NCBI GenBank assembly: GCA_014843695.1
Contig: CM026402.1
Location: forward strand, 14,241,374-14,305,373
Direction of reading: 5' to 3'
DNA from: Archivesica marissinica
Lineage: Eukaryota > Mollusca > Bivalvia > Venerida > Vesicomyidae
Length of the DNA: 64,000 bases
Positions 37,056 through 50,200 of this stretch are shown one piece after another. The translations under genes and the position numbers were made by a program. How positions within the stretch are numbered: position 1 is the first letter of the stretch; each line of letters opens with the position of its first letter. The notes beneath the pieces are model-generated. The model was not told where the DNA came from. It saw only the letters and a list, made by a program, of their open reading frames with translations, and did not search any database.

Positions 37056-37587
37056 TTAAAGCGACATTACATCGCAAAAAGCAAATAAAATGCATTTTTT
37101 CATGTATAAATGCATTGCTACTACAAATTCTTCCGAACATATTCGAGTACTAACAGTGAATCAATAAACAGTGTTTGTGGTCTTCAAACTTTCAAAATTG
37201 AAAGTAGGATTTCATATAATGGTCATCCACACTCCTCCTGAATTGACATTACTTTGTCATTGTAGTCAACTAAACGCTTGATACTGTCACATATAAATTT
37301 AACTAAAATTAATCTACAAATACATATGCGTAGGCATATATGTGAGATATAACGGTAAATATGTACCATAAATCTCGTTATTCGGGATACACAGGTTGTA
37401 TTACGCACGCACGTATGTCGACCCTGTTTACATTATTTTGTTATGCCAAGAAATCGCATATACGACGCTCGTTTATTAGTTGAAATACTCAGTTTTTGAG
37501 GCAAATATATGGGGAAAAAATATACCATATAATAGGAAATTACATTCTGTATAAATTTTCGTTTTCACTGATGTAGTGTCGCTTTAA
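37056..37587. mobile_element. MITE related to 1535-2138
   Basis: The ends TTAAAGCGACATTACATCG and ATGTAGTGTCGCTTTAA are inverted copies. The interior shares blocks such as ACATTATTTTGTTATG with 22470-23080. Confidence 0.75.
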
Positions 37588-37694
37588 ATAATACTATATA
37601 TAAACTGTGAGAATTAAGTTATTGGGTATGGATGATCATCAGATAAATGATTACCAGGAGAGCTATACATGGAAGATTGTCCATCAACGTGCCC

Positions 37695-38278
37695 CACACC
37701 CCATGGCATATGTACGGTGTGTAAGCCAAGGTAGCCCCCACCCCCCATGGCATATGTACGGTGTGTAGCCCCACCCCCATGGCATATGTACGGTGTGTAA
37801 GCCAATGTAGCCTCACCCCCCATGGCATATGTACGGTATGTAAGCCAAGGTAGCCCCACCCCCCATGGCATATGTACGGTATGTAAGCCAAGGTAGCCCC
37901 ACCCCCATGGCATATGTACGGTGTGTAAGCCAAGGTAGCCCCACCCCCATGGCATATGTACAGTGTGTAAGCCAATGTAGCCCCACCCCCCATGGCATAT
38001 GTACGGTATGTAAGCCAAGGTAGCCCCACCCCCATGGCATATGCACGGTATGTAAGCCAAGGTAGCCCCCCCCCCATGGCATATGTACGGTGTGTAAGCC
38101 AAGGTAGCCCCACTCCCATGGCATATGTACGGTGTGTAAGCCAAGGTAGCCCCACCCCCCATGGCATATGTACGGTGTGTAAGCCAATGTAGCCCCACCC
38201 CCCATGGCATATGTACGGTATGTAAGCCAAGGTAGCCCCACCCCCATGGCATATGTACGGTGTGTAAGCCAAGGTAGT
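37695..38278. repeat. 41-bp minisatellite, about 14 copies
   Basis: The unit is CCCCATGGCATATGTACGGT plus GTGTAAGCCAAGGTAGCCCCA with a variable C run. Confidence 0.94.
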
Positions 38279-38301
38279 CGTTACATTATTACATTAATGT
38301 A

Positions 38302-38543
38302 TTAACCCATTTGATTCTGGATACCGTTCAATTCAAACAGTATTTGCAAAGAACATAGAGCCAGATCAGCCGCCATGGAACGTGCCGTCTGATCAGGCTC
38401 TATGCTGTTTGCTATTCAGATGATTTTGCTAAGACACTTGGCTATGTAGCAAACAATATAGATCTTGATCAGCACGCTGCGTCACATCTGGATCTATGTT
38501 GTTTGCAAAAGCCTTTAAATGTATCCAGAATGAAATGGGTTAA
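38302..38543. mobile_element. TTAA-flanked MITE, second family
   Basis: The ends are TTAACCCATTTGATTCTGGA and TCCAGAATGAAATGGGTTAA. Internal inverted blocks hold ATAGAGCCAGATCAGC / TCTGATCAGGCTCTATG. Confidence 0.83.
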
Positions 38544-38599
38544 TAGCAACAACTAAAAGAATAATAACCCCTCAGCTGGCTACAGAATGTTTGTCGATG

Positions 38600-39140
38600 A
38601 CTTTTGAGTCTGTGTCATGCGGGGTAAAACCTTGTGAACAACTCACACTATATGATTGACCCAACATTTGAAACTTGTGTGTGATGCGGGGTAAAACCTC
38701 ATGAACCACTCAGATTATATGATTGACCCACCATTTGAAACTTGTGTCATGCGGGGTAAAACCTTGTGAACCACTCGTAGTACACAATATGACTGACCCA
38801 GCATTTGAAACTTGTGTCATGCAGGGTAAAACCTCGTGAACCACTCACACTATATGATTGACCCACCATATGAAACTTGTGTCATGCGGGGTAAAACCTC
38901 GTGAACAACTCACACTATATGACTGACCCAGCATTTGAAACTTGTGTCATGCGGGGTAAAACCTCGTGAACCGCTCACACTATATGACTGACCCAGCATT
39001 TGAAACATGTGTCATGCGGGGTAAAACCTCGTGAACCACTCACACTATATGACTGACCCAGCATTTGAAACTTGTGTCATGCGGGGTAAAACCTCGTGAA
39101 CCACTCACACTATATGACTGACCCAGCATTTGAAACTTGA
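38600..39140. repeat. About 65-bp tandem repeat, eight copies
   Basis: The unit contains GTGTCATGCGGGGTAAAACC and CACTATATGACTGACCCAGC. Confidence 0.93.
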
Positions 39141-39593
39141 TGAAATCTGTCATATAATGGTAAAGAACTAAGGCAACTCTTGGTGTAAGCTAGTATTTTA
39201 ATAGTGGAACTCTGCCAAGTTTGTTCTGGGACAATGGCAGCCACAATCTACTGGGCACTCTTGTGGATGGAATGACATTATTGCAATGAACAAAGCTTTC
39301 ATCAAAATCTTGTTACCAAGTTTGAACAATATTGAGTCCGAAATGGAGTTGCTCGAGTTTACAAAGATTCTCCGCATATTGACCTAGTGGTTTAGTTTTA
39401 CGACAGAAATGGTAAATATTATCAAAATGCAGTGTGTATTCAACAACACATAACACGATACCCACGTTTGAATGATATTGGTCCCAGAGGAGAAATGCCA
39501 CTTTATTTTACGGAAATGGTCAAAAAGAAATTGAGCTTTCACCAAAAATACAACTTGTAGCCAAATTTAAAAATAGACATGCTATGCTATTCC

Positions 39594-39698
39594 ACAGGCA
39601 CAAGACAAACATTTTTGTTTTGCCCTATGGTCATATAGTAAGTAATGTTTACAGTAAACATTACTTACTATAGGGCCAACAAATATTTTGTGCCTGTG
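39594..39698. mobile_element. Hairpin MITE
   Basis: The two halves are near-perfect inverted copies meeting at ATGTTTACAGTAAACAT, with outer arms AGGCACAAGACAAACA and AATATTTTGTGCCT. Confidence 0.7.
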
Positions 39699-40533
39699 TG
39701 CTATTGTGGTTACACGGCAATTGGTAACACTGATGGACGGACGGACGCACTGATGGACGGACGGATGCACAAATCGCGCTCACAATACGTCGCCTTTGGT
39801 TTAGGTGAGCTAAACACTATAGGATGCTGTGTCCAACGAATGATCCAGGCAACAAACCATGAAGTATATGTGAAGTATACTGTAAATATTTCTCCATGTA
39901 CAGTGAAATCCATCAAAATTGAACAGCCCTCGGAATAAAGGAACTGTTCGGCTCGAAGGGGTTTAATGGCGTTGGAGGGATTGTTTCGATATGTAGCCGC
40001 AGTGAGCAAAATATGGTTGCAACTCCCAATGGTTAAGAGATGATTTGATGAAAATTGTTTAAAAAAGGAGTCAATGTGTCTGTTCCATTTACATGGGTAA
40101 AAACAGCTTTTGCAGAAAATGTGTTTCGTTTCTGGAGGAACGATTCAGGTTTTTGACAATAAGCAAAGTTGGCGGAAATCAGAATTTTTTTTGATTTGAA
40201 GCAGATTGCTATTTATACAGCTAATTTGATGACTGTTGATAAAATATTGCACATACATCAATAACAAATGTAATAAATACATGTGTAACTGACTGGTTAC
40301 CACATCTGTCTCTCAAATCCCGATTGTTTCCTGTATCATTCTCAATGTTTGGTAAGATATTTAAAACATGTCTAGAAAACATTCTCAAGTTTCTTTCAAT
40401 ATACCTAAGTACAGCCATCCCTGTGTTAAAAACCACCTTTGAAGCAACGTCACCTGGAAATAAAGACCACCTTCTGTACCTTGATGGGAATCATTGCTCC
40501 TGGAAAGAAATCTCATCTGTCTACTGCAAAGGG

Positions 40534-40735
40534 TAGTCTTTGTTCACAGGTTCTGCTGCAAAGGGTAGTCTTTGTTCACAGGTTCTGCTGCAAAGGGTAG
40601 TCTTTGTTCACAGGTTCTGCTGCAAAGGGTAGTCTTTGTTCACAGGTTATGCTGCAAAGGGTAGTCTGTTCACAGGTTCTGCTGCAAAGGGTAGTCTTTG
40701 TTCACAGGTTCTGCTGCAAAGGGTAGTCTTTGCCA
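40534..40735. repeat. 32-bp tandem repeat, about six copies
   Basis: The unit is GTTCTGCTGCAAAGGGTAGT plus CTTTGTTCACAG. Confidence 0.92.
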
Positions 40736-40789
40736 CTGTACATTGTATATCACGCTAGTGGCACCCATCGTCTGATAAATATTACCTAG

Positions 40790-41000
40790 CTCCGTGGTGT
40801 AATGGATACGGTGTACCTTGTACCTGAGAGGTTGTGAGTTCCAGCCCCGTAAGAACCACGGTGCTGATGTTCTTCGACAACACACTTAAATCCACATTGC
40901 CTCTTCTCTCTCATGTCACTGGATTCCATCACGAACGAGGTCTCGAGAACGATTAATATAATCTTGTAACAAATTGTTTCGCAATTGAGCTAATATAAAT
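40790..41000 (+). mobile_element. SINE, third head type on the shared tail
   Basis: The tRNA-like head CTCCGTGGTGTAATGGATAC with B-like GTGAGTTCCAGCCCC is followed by the same GAACGATTAATATAATCTTG tail. It lies just beyond the VPS18 stop. Confidence 0.78.
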
Positions 41001-41101
41001 ATGTATGAACACAAACATTTAGAAATTTCATATACGTTGCCAACATATGTTCTCTTGTGTCATGATATACCACTGTTTCATGATATACCACTGTCGAGTT
41101 A

Positions 41102-41215
41102 TCACAACCATCCCTCGTCATCATCTGTCTCCTCAATGAACGGTTTGTCAATACTCCGGATCATGTATATACCACAATAAATACACTCTGATGCTACAAG
41201 GTCATCTAACTCCGC
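41102..41215 (-). CDS. VPS18: VPS18 terminal exon (last two RING ligands and stop)
   Basis: The acceptor TATTCCAG| is followed by AELDDLVASECIYCG and IYMIRSIDKPFIEET, ending DDDEGWL and TGA at 41102-41104. Human VPS18 has the equivalent ADLDELVAAECVYCG and MIRSIDRPFI. The 5' part of this exon plus its acceptor is tandemly repeated about 16 times upstream; only this copy continues into MIRSIDKPFI. Confidence 0.94.
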   Translation of the reverse strand, partial: AELDDLVASECIYCGIYMIRSIDKPFIEETDDDEGWL

Positions 41216-44200
41216 CTGGAATATATATACCACAATAAATACACTGATGCTACAAGGTCATCTAACTCCGCCTGGAATATATATATATACCACAATAAAT
41301 ACACTCTGATGCTACAAGGTCGTCAACTCCGCCTGGAATATATATATATATACCACAATAAATACACTGATGCTACAAGGTCATCTAACTCCGCCTGGAA
41401 TATATATATATATACCACAATAAATACACTGATGCTACAAGGTCATCTAACTCCGCCTGGAATATATATATACCACAATAAATACACTGATGCTACAAGG
41501 TCATCTAACTCCGCCTGGAATATATATACCACAATAAATACACTCTGATGCTACAAGGTTATCTAACTCCGCCTGGAATATATATATATATATACCACAA
41601 TAAATACACTCTGATGCTACAAGGTTATCTAACTCTGCCTGGAAAATATTTATATACCACAATAAATACACTCTGATGCTACAAGGTTATCTAACTCTGC
41701 CTGGAAAATATATATATACCACAATAAATACACTCTGATGCTACAAGGTTATCTAACTCTGCCTGGAAAATATATATATACCACAATAAATACACTCTGA
41801 TGCTACAAGGTCGTCTAACTCCGCCTGGAATATATTTACCACAATAAATACACTCTGATGCAACAGGGTCGTCTAACTCCGCCTGGAATATATATATATA
41901 TATATACCACGATAAATAAACTCTGATGCTACAAGGTCGTCCAACTCCGCCTGGAATATATATATATATACCACGATAAATACACTCTGATGCTACAAGG
42001 TCGTCCAACTCCGCCTGGAATATATATATATATATATCCACGATAAATACACTAGGATGCTACAAGGTCGTCTAACTCCACCTGGAATATATATACCACA
42101 ATAAATACACTCTGATGCTACAAGGTCGTCTAACTCTGCCTGGAAAATATATATACCACAATAAATGCCTGGAAAATATATATACAACAATAAATACTAT
42201 TTTAGTGTGTGATTCAATGTGGTACTGGTTGCTTTATCAAGTATTTACTCCACTTGTGATTATTCTATGGTCAGTTACTCTAGACTAACCATGGGATAAC
42301 TTGATCAATCTACGGTAAGTAGAGTTACTCTAGACTAACCATGGGATAACTTGATCAATCTACGGTAAGTAGAGTTACTCTAGACTAACCATGGGATAAC
42401 TTGATCAATCTACGGTAAGTAGAGTTACTCTAGACTAACCATGGGATAACTTGATCAATCTACGGTAAGTAGAGTTACTCTAGACTAACCATGGGATAAC
42501 TTGATCAATCTACGGTCAGTAGAGTTACTCTAGACTAACCATGGGATAACTTGATCAATCTACGGTAAGTAGAGTTACTCTAGACTAACCATGGGATAAC
42601 TTGATCAATCTACGGTAAGTAGAGTTACTCTAGACTAACCATGGGATAACTTGATCAATCTACGGTAAGTAGAGTTACTCTAGACTAACCATGGGATAAC
42701 TTGATCAATCTACGGCCAGTAGAGTTACTCTAGACTAACCATGGGATGGGATAACTTGATCAATCTACGGTCAGTAGAGTTACTCTAGACTAACCATGGG
42801 ATAACTTGATCAATCTACGGCCAGTAGAGTTACTCTAGACTAACCATGGGATAACTTGATCAATCTACGGTAAGTAGAGTTACTCTAGACTAACCATGGG
42901 ATAACTTGATCAATCTACGGCCAGTAGAGTTACTCTAGACTAACCATGGGATAACTTGATCATTCTACGGTCAGTAGAGTTACTCTAGACTAACCATGGG
43001 TGGGATAACTTGATCATTCTACGGTCAGTAGAGTTACTCTAGACTAACCATGGTATAACTTGATCATTCTACGGTCAGTAGAGTTACTCTAGACTAACCA
43101 TGGGGTGGGATAACTTGATCAATCTACAGTCAGTAGAGTTACTCTAGACTAACCATGGGATAACTTGATCATTCTACGGTCAGTAGAGTTACTCTATACT
43201 AACCATGGGATGGGATAACTTGATCAATCTACGGCCAGTAGAGTTACTCTAGACTAACCATGGGATGGGAACTTGATCATTCTACGGTCAGTAGAGTTAC
43301 TCTAGACTAACCATGGGATAACTTGATCAATCTACAGTCAGTAGAGTTACTCTAGACTAACCATGGGATAACTTGATCAATCTACAGTCAGTAGAGTTAC
43401 TCTAGACTAACCATGGGATAACTTGATCAATCTACAGTCAGTAGAGTTACTCTAGACTAACCATGGGATAACTTGATCAATCTACGGCCAGTAGAGTTAC
43501 TCTAGACTAACCATGGGATGGGATAACTTGATCAATCTACGGTCAGTAGAGTTAGTCTAGACTGATGTTGATAGTGGTACGGAGGTAATATTACATTCAA
43601 TTGAAGTTTACAGTAACAGTAATCTTAACATTAAGCTTAGACGACATGGCTGTCAGTTTACAGTAACTGGTACCTTAACGTTAAGCTTAGAAGACATGAC
43701 TGTCAGTTTACAGTAACTGGTACCTTAATATTAAGCTTAGACGACATGGCTGTCAGTTTACAGTAACTGGTACCTTAACGTTAAGCTTAGACGACATGGC
43801 TGTCAGTTTACAGTAACTGGTACCTTAATATTAAGCTTAGACGACATGGCTGTCAGTTTACAGTAACTGGTACCTTAATATTAAGCTTAGAGGGCATGAC
43901 TGTCAGTTTACAGTAACTGGTACCTTAACGTTAAGCTTAGAAGACATGGCTGTCAGTTTACAGTAACTGGTACCTTAATGTTAGCTTAGAAGACATGGCT
44001 GTCAGTTTACAGTAACTGGTACCTTAACGTTAGCTTAGAAGACATGGCTGTCAGTTTGCAGTAACTTGTACCTTAACGTTAAGCTTAGAAGACATGGCTG
44101 TCAGGTCTTGTTTTTGTGTCACACTATGCCTCGAGTCTTCGCGCTCTGCTAGTTTCTTCTGTAACTCCTTCACACGAACACCAATCTTTCCCGTCAGATT

Positions 44201-47200
44201 TGGCAGTATCTACAAAAAGATATATGTTGATAATTATATGTTGTTTGTTCCTAGCAGGGAACTAGTAACATATATATATGTTGTCCTCTCTATATCCGAA
44301 TTTTCGGCTTGAAAGTCTTTTTCACGGGAAACATAAATCATCCAGCTAATACATTGTAAGCTTGTTATGAATCAAGGCAAGCTGTAAATTCGGATATAGA
44401 GAGGACAATATATATATACAGTCAAACCTGTGTTAGTGGTCACCTCTATTAAGCAGCCAACCTGTATTAAGCAGCCAGTTTCCAGATTCCCAATATGTTG
44501 TTTTGTTATATATTTGACCTCTATTAAGCAGCCACCTGTGCTAAGCAGCCACTTTCTGTGATTCCCTTGACTGGCTGCTTAACACAGGTTTGACTGTATA
44601 TACAAAATTATAGTTTTATGTTTAAGAGTAACCAATCTGTGAGCAGACAGATGACACTACACAGACATTGTGCAGGCAGATTATCGTTAATAGTGATTAC
44701 CCAGTAAGAATCCAGCAACACTGCTTCGTTAAAATTGAAACTGTCTGTATGTTCATGGGCCATAAATGTGACAAACCATGACAAGGTCAATCAACTTGGC
44801 TGAAAGTTGTTACTGCACAAGATTTTGACTTGGTGAACATCTATGCCACCTTTCTTTCAAAATCTCTCTAGCAGTTTAAACAGATACGGAGTGGACACGA
44901 CTTGCGAGGGACAAACAGACCAACATGTTTGGTGACTTCAATATACTCCCTCTCCAACTTGGTTTGTGGGGTATAACCAATGAGCCAAGCATGGCTTGTA
45001 CCCACGACCTGAATACTGAATACCTGTACATATGATTTGTCATACCTCTTCGATAAGACAGTCAGAGTGGAACTTGTGTTGGCATGGAAACAGATAGAAT
45101 GCACGAGTCATCAGAGGAAACGCACACTTGGAGCATTTGTCTAGGGCCTTCACCTGAGCATACCTGTAATTATAGTTTATACAAATTTATTTTAGCTTGA
45201 TTGCAAAACATGTTCTTACAACATTAGTCTAATCGCTCTTGAGATCTCATTCCCGATGGAGTCCATCTCCATGAGGGAGAGAGAAGAGGCAATGTGAAAA
45301 TTAATTGCTTTGCCTTAGGACACAATGGTAACAGCTACAGGAAAGGGATTCGAATAAGTTACTATGTAACTTTCCCCCAAATCCTAACGGTGCTGTTGCA
45401 ACTATTCCTATGTTATGTACCATTCTTGAATAAAATATTGTTTAAACTAACGGCTACAGCTGGGTGCATACTCACAAATGAAGCGAAGATGCTACCACTG
45501 CGCTATCATGACCTCAACATATATGTAAATATGAGAGGCACAAGCAGGAACAAACAAACTTAAACAACTTATATTGACCACTCTTGTTTGCGCAGATAAG
45601 AGCGTATTCGTGTGGGAGGAAACCGTGGTACCAGGAGAAAACCCACCAATCCAATTTGGCGACAACTATACCATCTAACATACTTCCTGGTACAAGGATC
45701 GAACCCATGTTGTATTGGTGAGAAGCGAAAATGTTAACCAAAGCACTAACAGGACAGCAAGTATGTTAAGTATTTTTTACGACGCCTAGATTAGTCATTT
45801 TAGATTTTTGGAGGATAATGCAATGATACAGACAGAGACCCATTCCAGAGTCTCCGCTGGTTCTTTTACGTGCACGGTGTACAGCACCGACACGAGACCT
45901 TAGTTTAAAGTCCCATCTGAAAGAACTGTTAATTTCATTAGGGTCAGACTGGGGATCGAACCTGCGATCCCTGGATTACCAGTCCAACGTGTTAACCACT
46001 GGACAACAGAGCCGTCTGTTGGGGTTGAGAAGAAAGTACTACTTATGTAAATCCCTCTCCTTATGAGTATCTGCCACATCTCTTCTATTTTACATTATTA
46101 TCACGCTCAGTCACACTACACAACAAATGGCAGTAAAATGAAATAAGACACATCCACATTGATGACAAATTCCAAGCGAGTAGACATCTGAATTTTTTTT
46201 TTCTTTCTTCCAATAGGATATATTTGGAGATTTCAACCACTGCTTCCATTAATTTTAAAATGTTCGTACTTATTTCTAAATGCTTGGATTTCTTTGCGTA
46301 TTTCTTCAGCGCTGCCTGTTGCCTCGTCCATTTCCTCTTTCAGAGTATCTATATGGCGGTTGTAATCTTCCAATGATGATACGATGGCATCCTGAACAAA
46401 TAACAAACACGACACAACATTGATAGGTAAATAATGACGGCTAAAACAAAGAAGGTAGGCATGAGGAGGAACTCAGTTTATACAAATTTATTTTAGCTCG
46501 ATTGCGAAACAAGTTCTTACAACTTATATTAATCACGTTTGAGACCTCATTCCTGGTGGAATCCATCGCCACGAGGGAGAGAGAAGAGGCAACGTGGAAC
46601 TTAAATGTCTTGCCTGAGTGCACAATCGTAACAGCTCCAGTGGGGTTCAAACTCCAGACCGTTCGCACCTGAAGCGAACGCGCTACCACTGCGGAGGAAG
46701 GAATGGTGTTGTTGCTTTAGTATCGAGTAGTCTTGGCTAACGTATCCAAATGTAGTCTCTAAGAACAGTTTATATCTCATGTCTACAGTATATGTATTGA
46801 GTATGGAGTATGGGGTATGGATACATATCCACATGTAGTCTCTAAGAACAGTTTATATCTCATGTCTACAGTATATGTATTGAGTATGGAGTATGGGGTA
46901 TGGATACATATGCACATGTAGTCTCTAAGGACAGCTTAGATCTCACATCTATAGTCTACAGTATATGTATGGAGTATGGGGTATGGATACATATCCACAT
47001 GTAGTCTCTAAGGACAGTTTAGATCTCATGTCTATAGTCTACAGTATATGTATGGGGTATGGGGTATGGATACATATCCACATGTAGTCTCTAAGGACAG
47101 TTTAGATCTCATGTCTATAGTCTACAGTATATGTATGGGGTATGGGGTATGGATACATATCCACATGTAGTCTCTAAGGACAGTTTAGATCTCATGTCTA

Positions 47201-50200
47201 TAGTCTACAGTATATGTATGGGGTATGGGGTATGGATACATATCCACATGTAGTCTCTAAGGACAGTTTAGATCTCATGTCTATAGTCTACAGTATATGT
47301 ATGGGGTATGGGGTATGGATACATATCCACATGTAGTCTCTAAGGACAGTTTAGATCTCATGTCTATAGTCTACAGTATATGTATGGGGTATGGATACAT
47401 ATGCACATGTAGTCTCTAAGGACAGTTTAGATCTCACGTCTATAGTCTACAGTATATGTATTGAGTATGGGGTATGGAGTATGGGGTATGGGCTATGGAT
47501 AAAACCTACTATATTAAGGCGTTTGAACACCATCTGTCAGTGAGAAACACAGATATTTATTGACTATAGTCTGTCCTGCCTATTCTGGATCATAATATTA
47601 GAAGTACATTATATAAGCATATTCAGGTTGTTCCCTCTGTCTGAATGTTTGTCTGCGCCACTTCTGTCGCCAATTGAAAAACACTGGAGCCAATTTAAAA
47701 TAAAAAACTTGGAGCCAACTAAGAGCCATATAGTTCACAAATAAATATTTGAAGCCATGTATTTGACAAAACATGTGCCAAAAAAAAAAGAGAAAGTTAT
47801 CGCTTTAAAAAATACAGTATACTGTTTTAATGATAGGTAAAATATCTACAAACTAGTTCTGTTATCTGTTTGATATATATCTCATTCACAGCAAAAAATT
47901 CAAATTTTGTGATTTCCCCAGATTGGCCATAACGTGAAGCAATGTAGTCAAAAATGGCAATTACATTGGTTTCTCTATGCACCGTGATACAAAGCGATGA
48001 GGCTTAATTTTGCATTTACGAGCTATGAGAAAAAACCCAACAAGATTTCCATATTTGACCTGGTCTAAATGTAAATGTTGAGCACTAAATAATGATCAGT
48101 CTAATCGGATAAAGCCCATTACAATCAACAATAAAGTGTTGAGGACGGACGGACACAGACCAAGCAATGATGATAAAGTAATCCTTTTCCCCAAACACTT
48201 GAGCTGACAATGACTACACTGAGCTGACAATGATTGCATTAAGCTGACAATGATTGCATTAAGCTGATAATGACTTCATTGAGATGACAATGACTGCATT
48301 GAGCTGACAATGACTGCACTGAGCTGACAATGACTACATTGAGCTGACAATGACGTCACTGAGCTGACAATGACTTCATTGAGCTGACAATGACTGCACT
48401 GAGCTGACAATGACTGCATTAAGCTGACAATGACTTCATTGAGATGACAATGACGTCACTGAGCTGACAATGACTTCATTGAGCTGACAATGACTGCACT
48501 GAGCTGACAATGACTTCATTGAGCTGACAATGACTGCACTGAGCTGACAATGACTTCATTGAGCTGACAATGACTGCATTAAGGTAGAGAAGAAATAGGT
48601 CTTCTATCTCCACATACACGTGAGCTAATACTGAATGCATTGATGTAGAGAAGTACATGTATACACACCTTGAAATGATCGATTGTAACAAAGTCTGGGA
48701 AAAATGGTAGGATATCTTCTATCTTCAGTAAGCTACAGTCTTGTAGGAACTCCATTGCTCGTTTCACATCTTTCTCTTCTTCCACAACATGACGAGCTGC
48801 AGTACACATACACGACAGTTAGAAACATGTATAGAGAGTTCTAATTCACAACATGACAAGCTGCAGTACACATACACGGCAGTTAGAAACATGCATAGAG
48901 AGTTCTAGTTCACAACATGACAAGCTGCAGTACACATACATGACAGTTAGAAACATGCATAGAGAGTTCTAGTTCACAACATGACGAGCTACAGTACACA
49001 TACACGACAGTTAGAAACATGCATAGAGAGTTCTAGTTCACAACATAACAAGCTACAGTACACATACATGTACACATACACGACAGTTAGAAACATGCAT
49101 AGAGAGTTCTAGTTCACAACATGATGAGCTACAGTACACATACACGACAGTTAGAAACATGCATAGAGAGTTCTAGTTCACAACATGACAAGCTGCAGTA
49201 CACATACATGTACACATACATGACAGTTAGAAACATGCATAGAGAGTTCTAGTTCACAACATGATGAGCTACAGTACACATGCACGACAGTTAGAAACAT
49301 GCATAGAGAGTTCTAGTTCACAACATGACGAGCTACAGTACACATACACGACAGTTAGAAACATGCATAGAGAGTTCTAGTTCACAACATGACAAGCTAC
49401 AGTACACATACATGTACACAAACACGGCAGTTAGAAACATGCATAGAGAGTTCTAGTTCACAACATGACAAGCTACAGTACACATACACGACAGTTAGAA
49501 ACATGCATAGAGAGTTCTAGTTCACAACATGACTGCAGTACACATACACGGCAGTTAGAAACATGCATAGAGAGTTCTAGTTCACAACATGACAAGCTAC
49601 AGTACACATACACGACAGTTAGAAACATGCATAGAGAGTTCTAGTTCACAACATGACAAGCTGCAGTACACATACACGACAGTTAGAAACATGTATAGAG
49701 AGTTCTAGTTCACAACATGACAAGCTACAGTACACATACACGGCAGTTAGAAACATGCATAGAGAGTTCTAGTTCACAACATGACAAGCTACAGTACACA
49801 TACACGGCAGTTAGAAACATGCATAGAGAGTTCTAGTTCACAACATGACAAGCTACAGTACACATGCACGACAGTTAGAAACATGCATAGAGAGTTCTAG
49901 TTCACAACATGACAAGCTACAGTACACATACATGTACACAAACACGACAGTTAGAAACATGCATAGAGAGTTCTAGTTCACAACATGACAAGCTACAGTA
50001 CACATACACGACAGTTAGAAACATGCATAGAGAGTTCTAGTTCACAACATGACAAGCTACAGTACACATACACGACAGTTAGAAACATGTATAGATAGTT
50101 CTAGTTCACAACATGACAAGCTACCGTACACATACACGACAGTTAGAAACATGTATAGAGAGTTCTAGTTCACAACATGACAAGCTGCAGTACACATACA

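Noticed and set aside
46233..46269. VPS18 exon 7 extended to the in-frame stop at 46233
   Set aside because: It would end the protein before the RING. The GTACGA donor at 46269 joins in phase to the RING exon and restores the conserved spacing to DKC.
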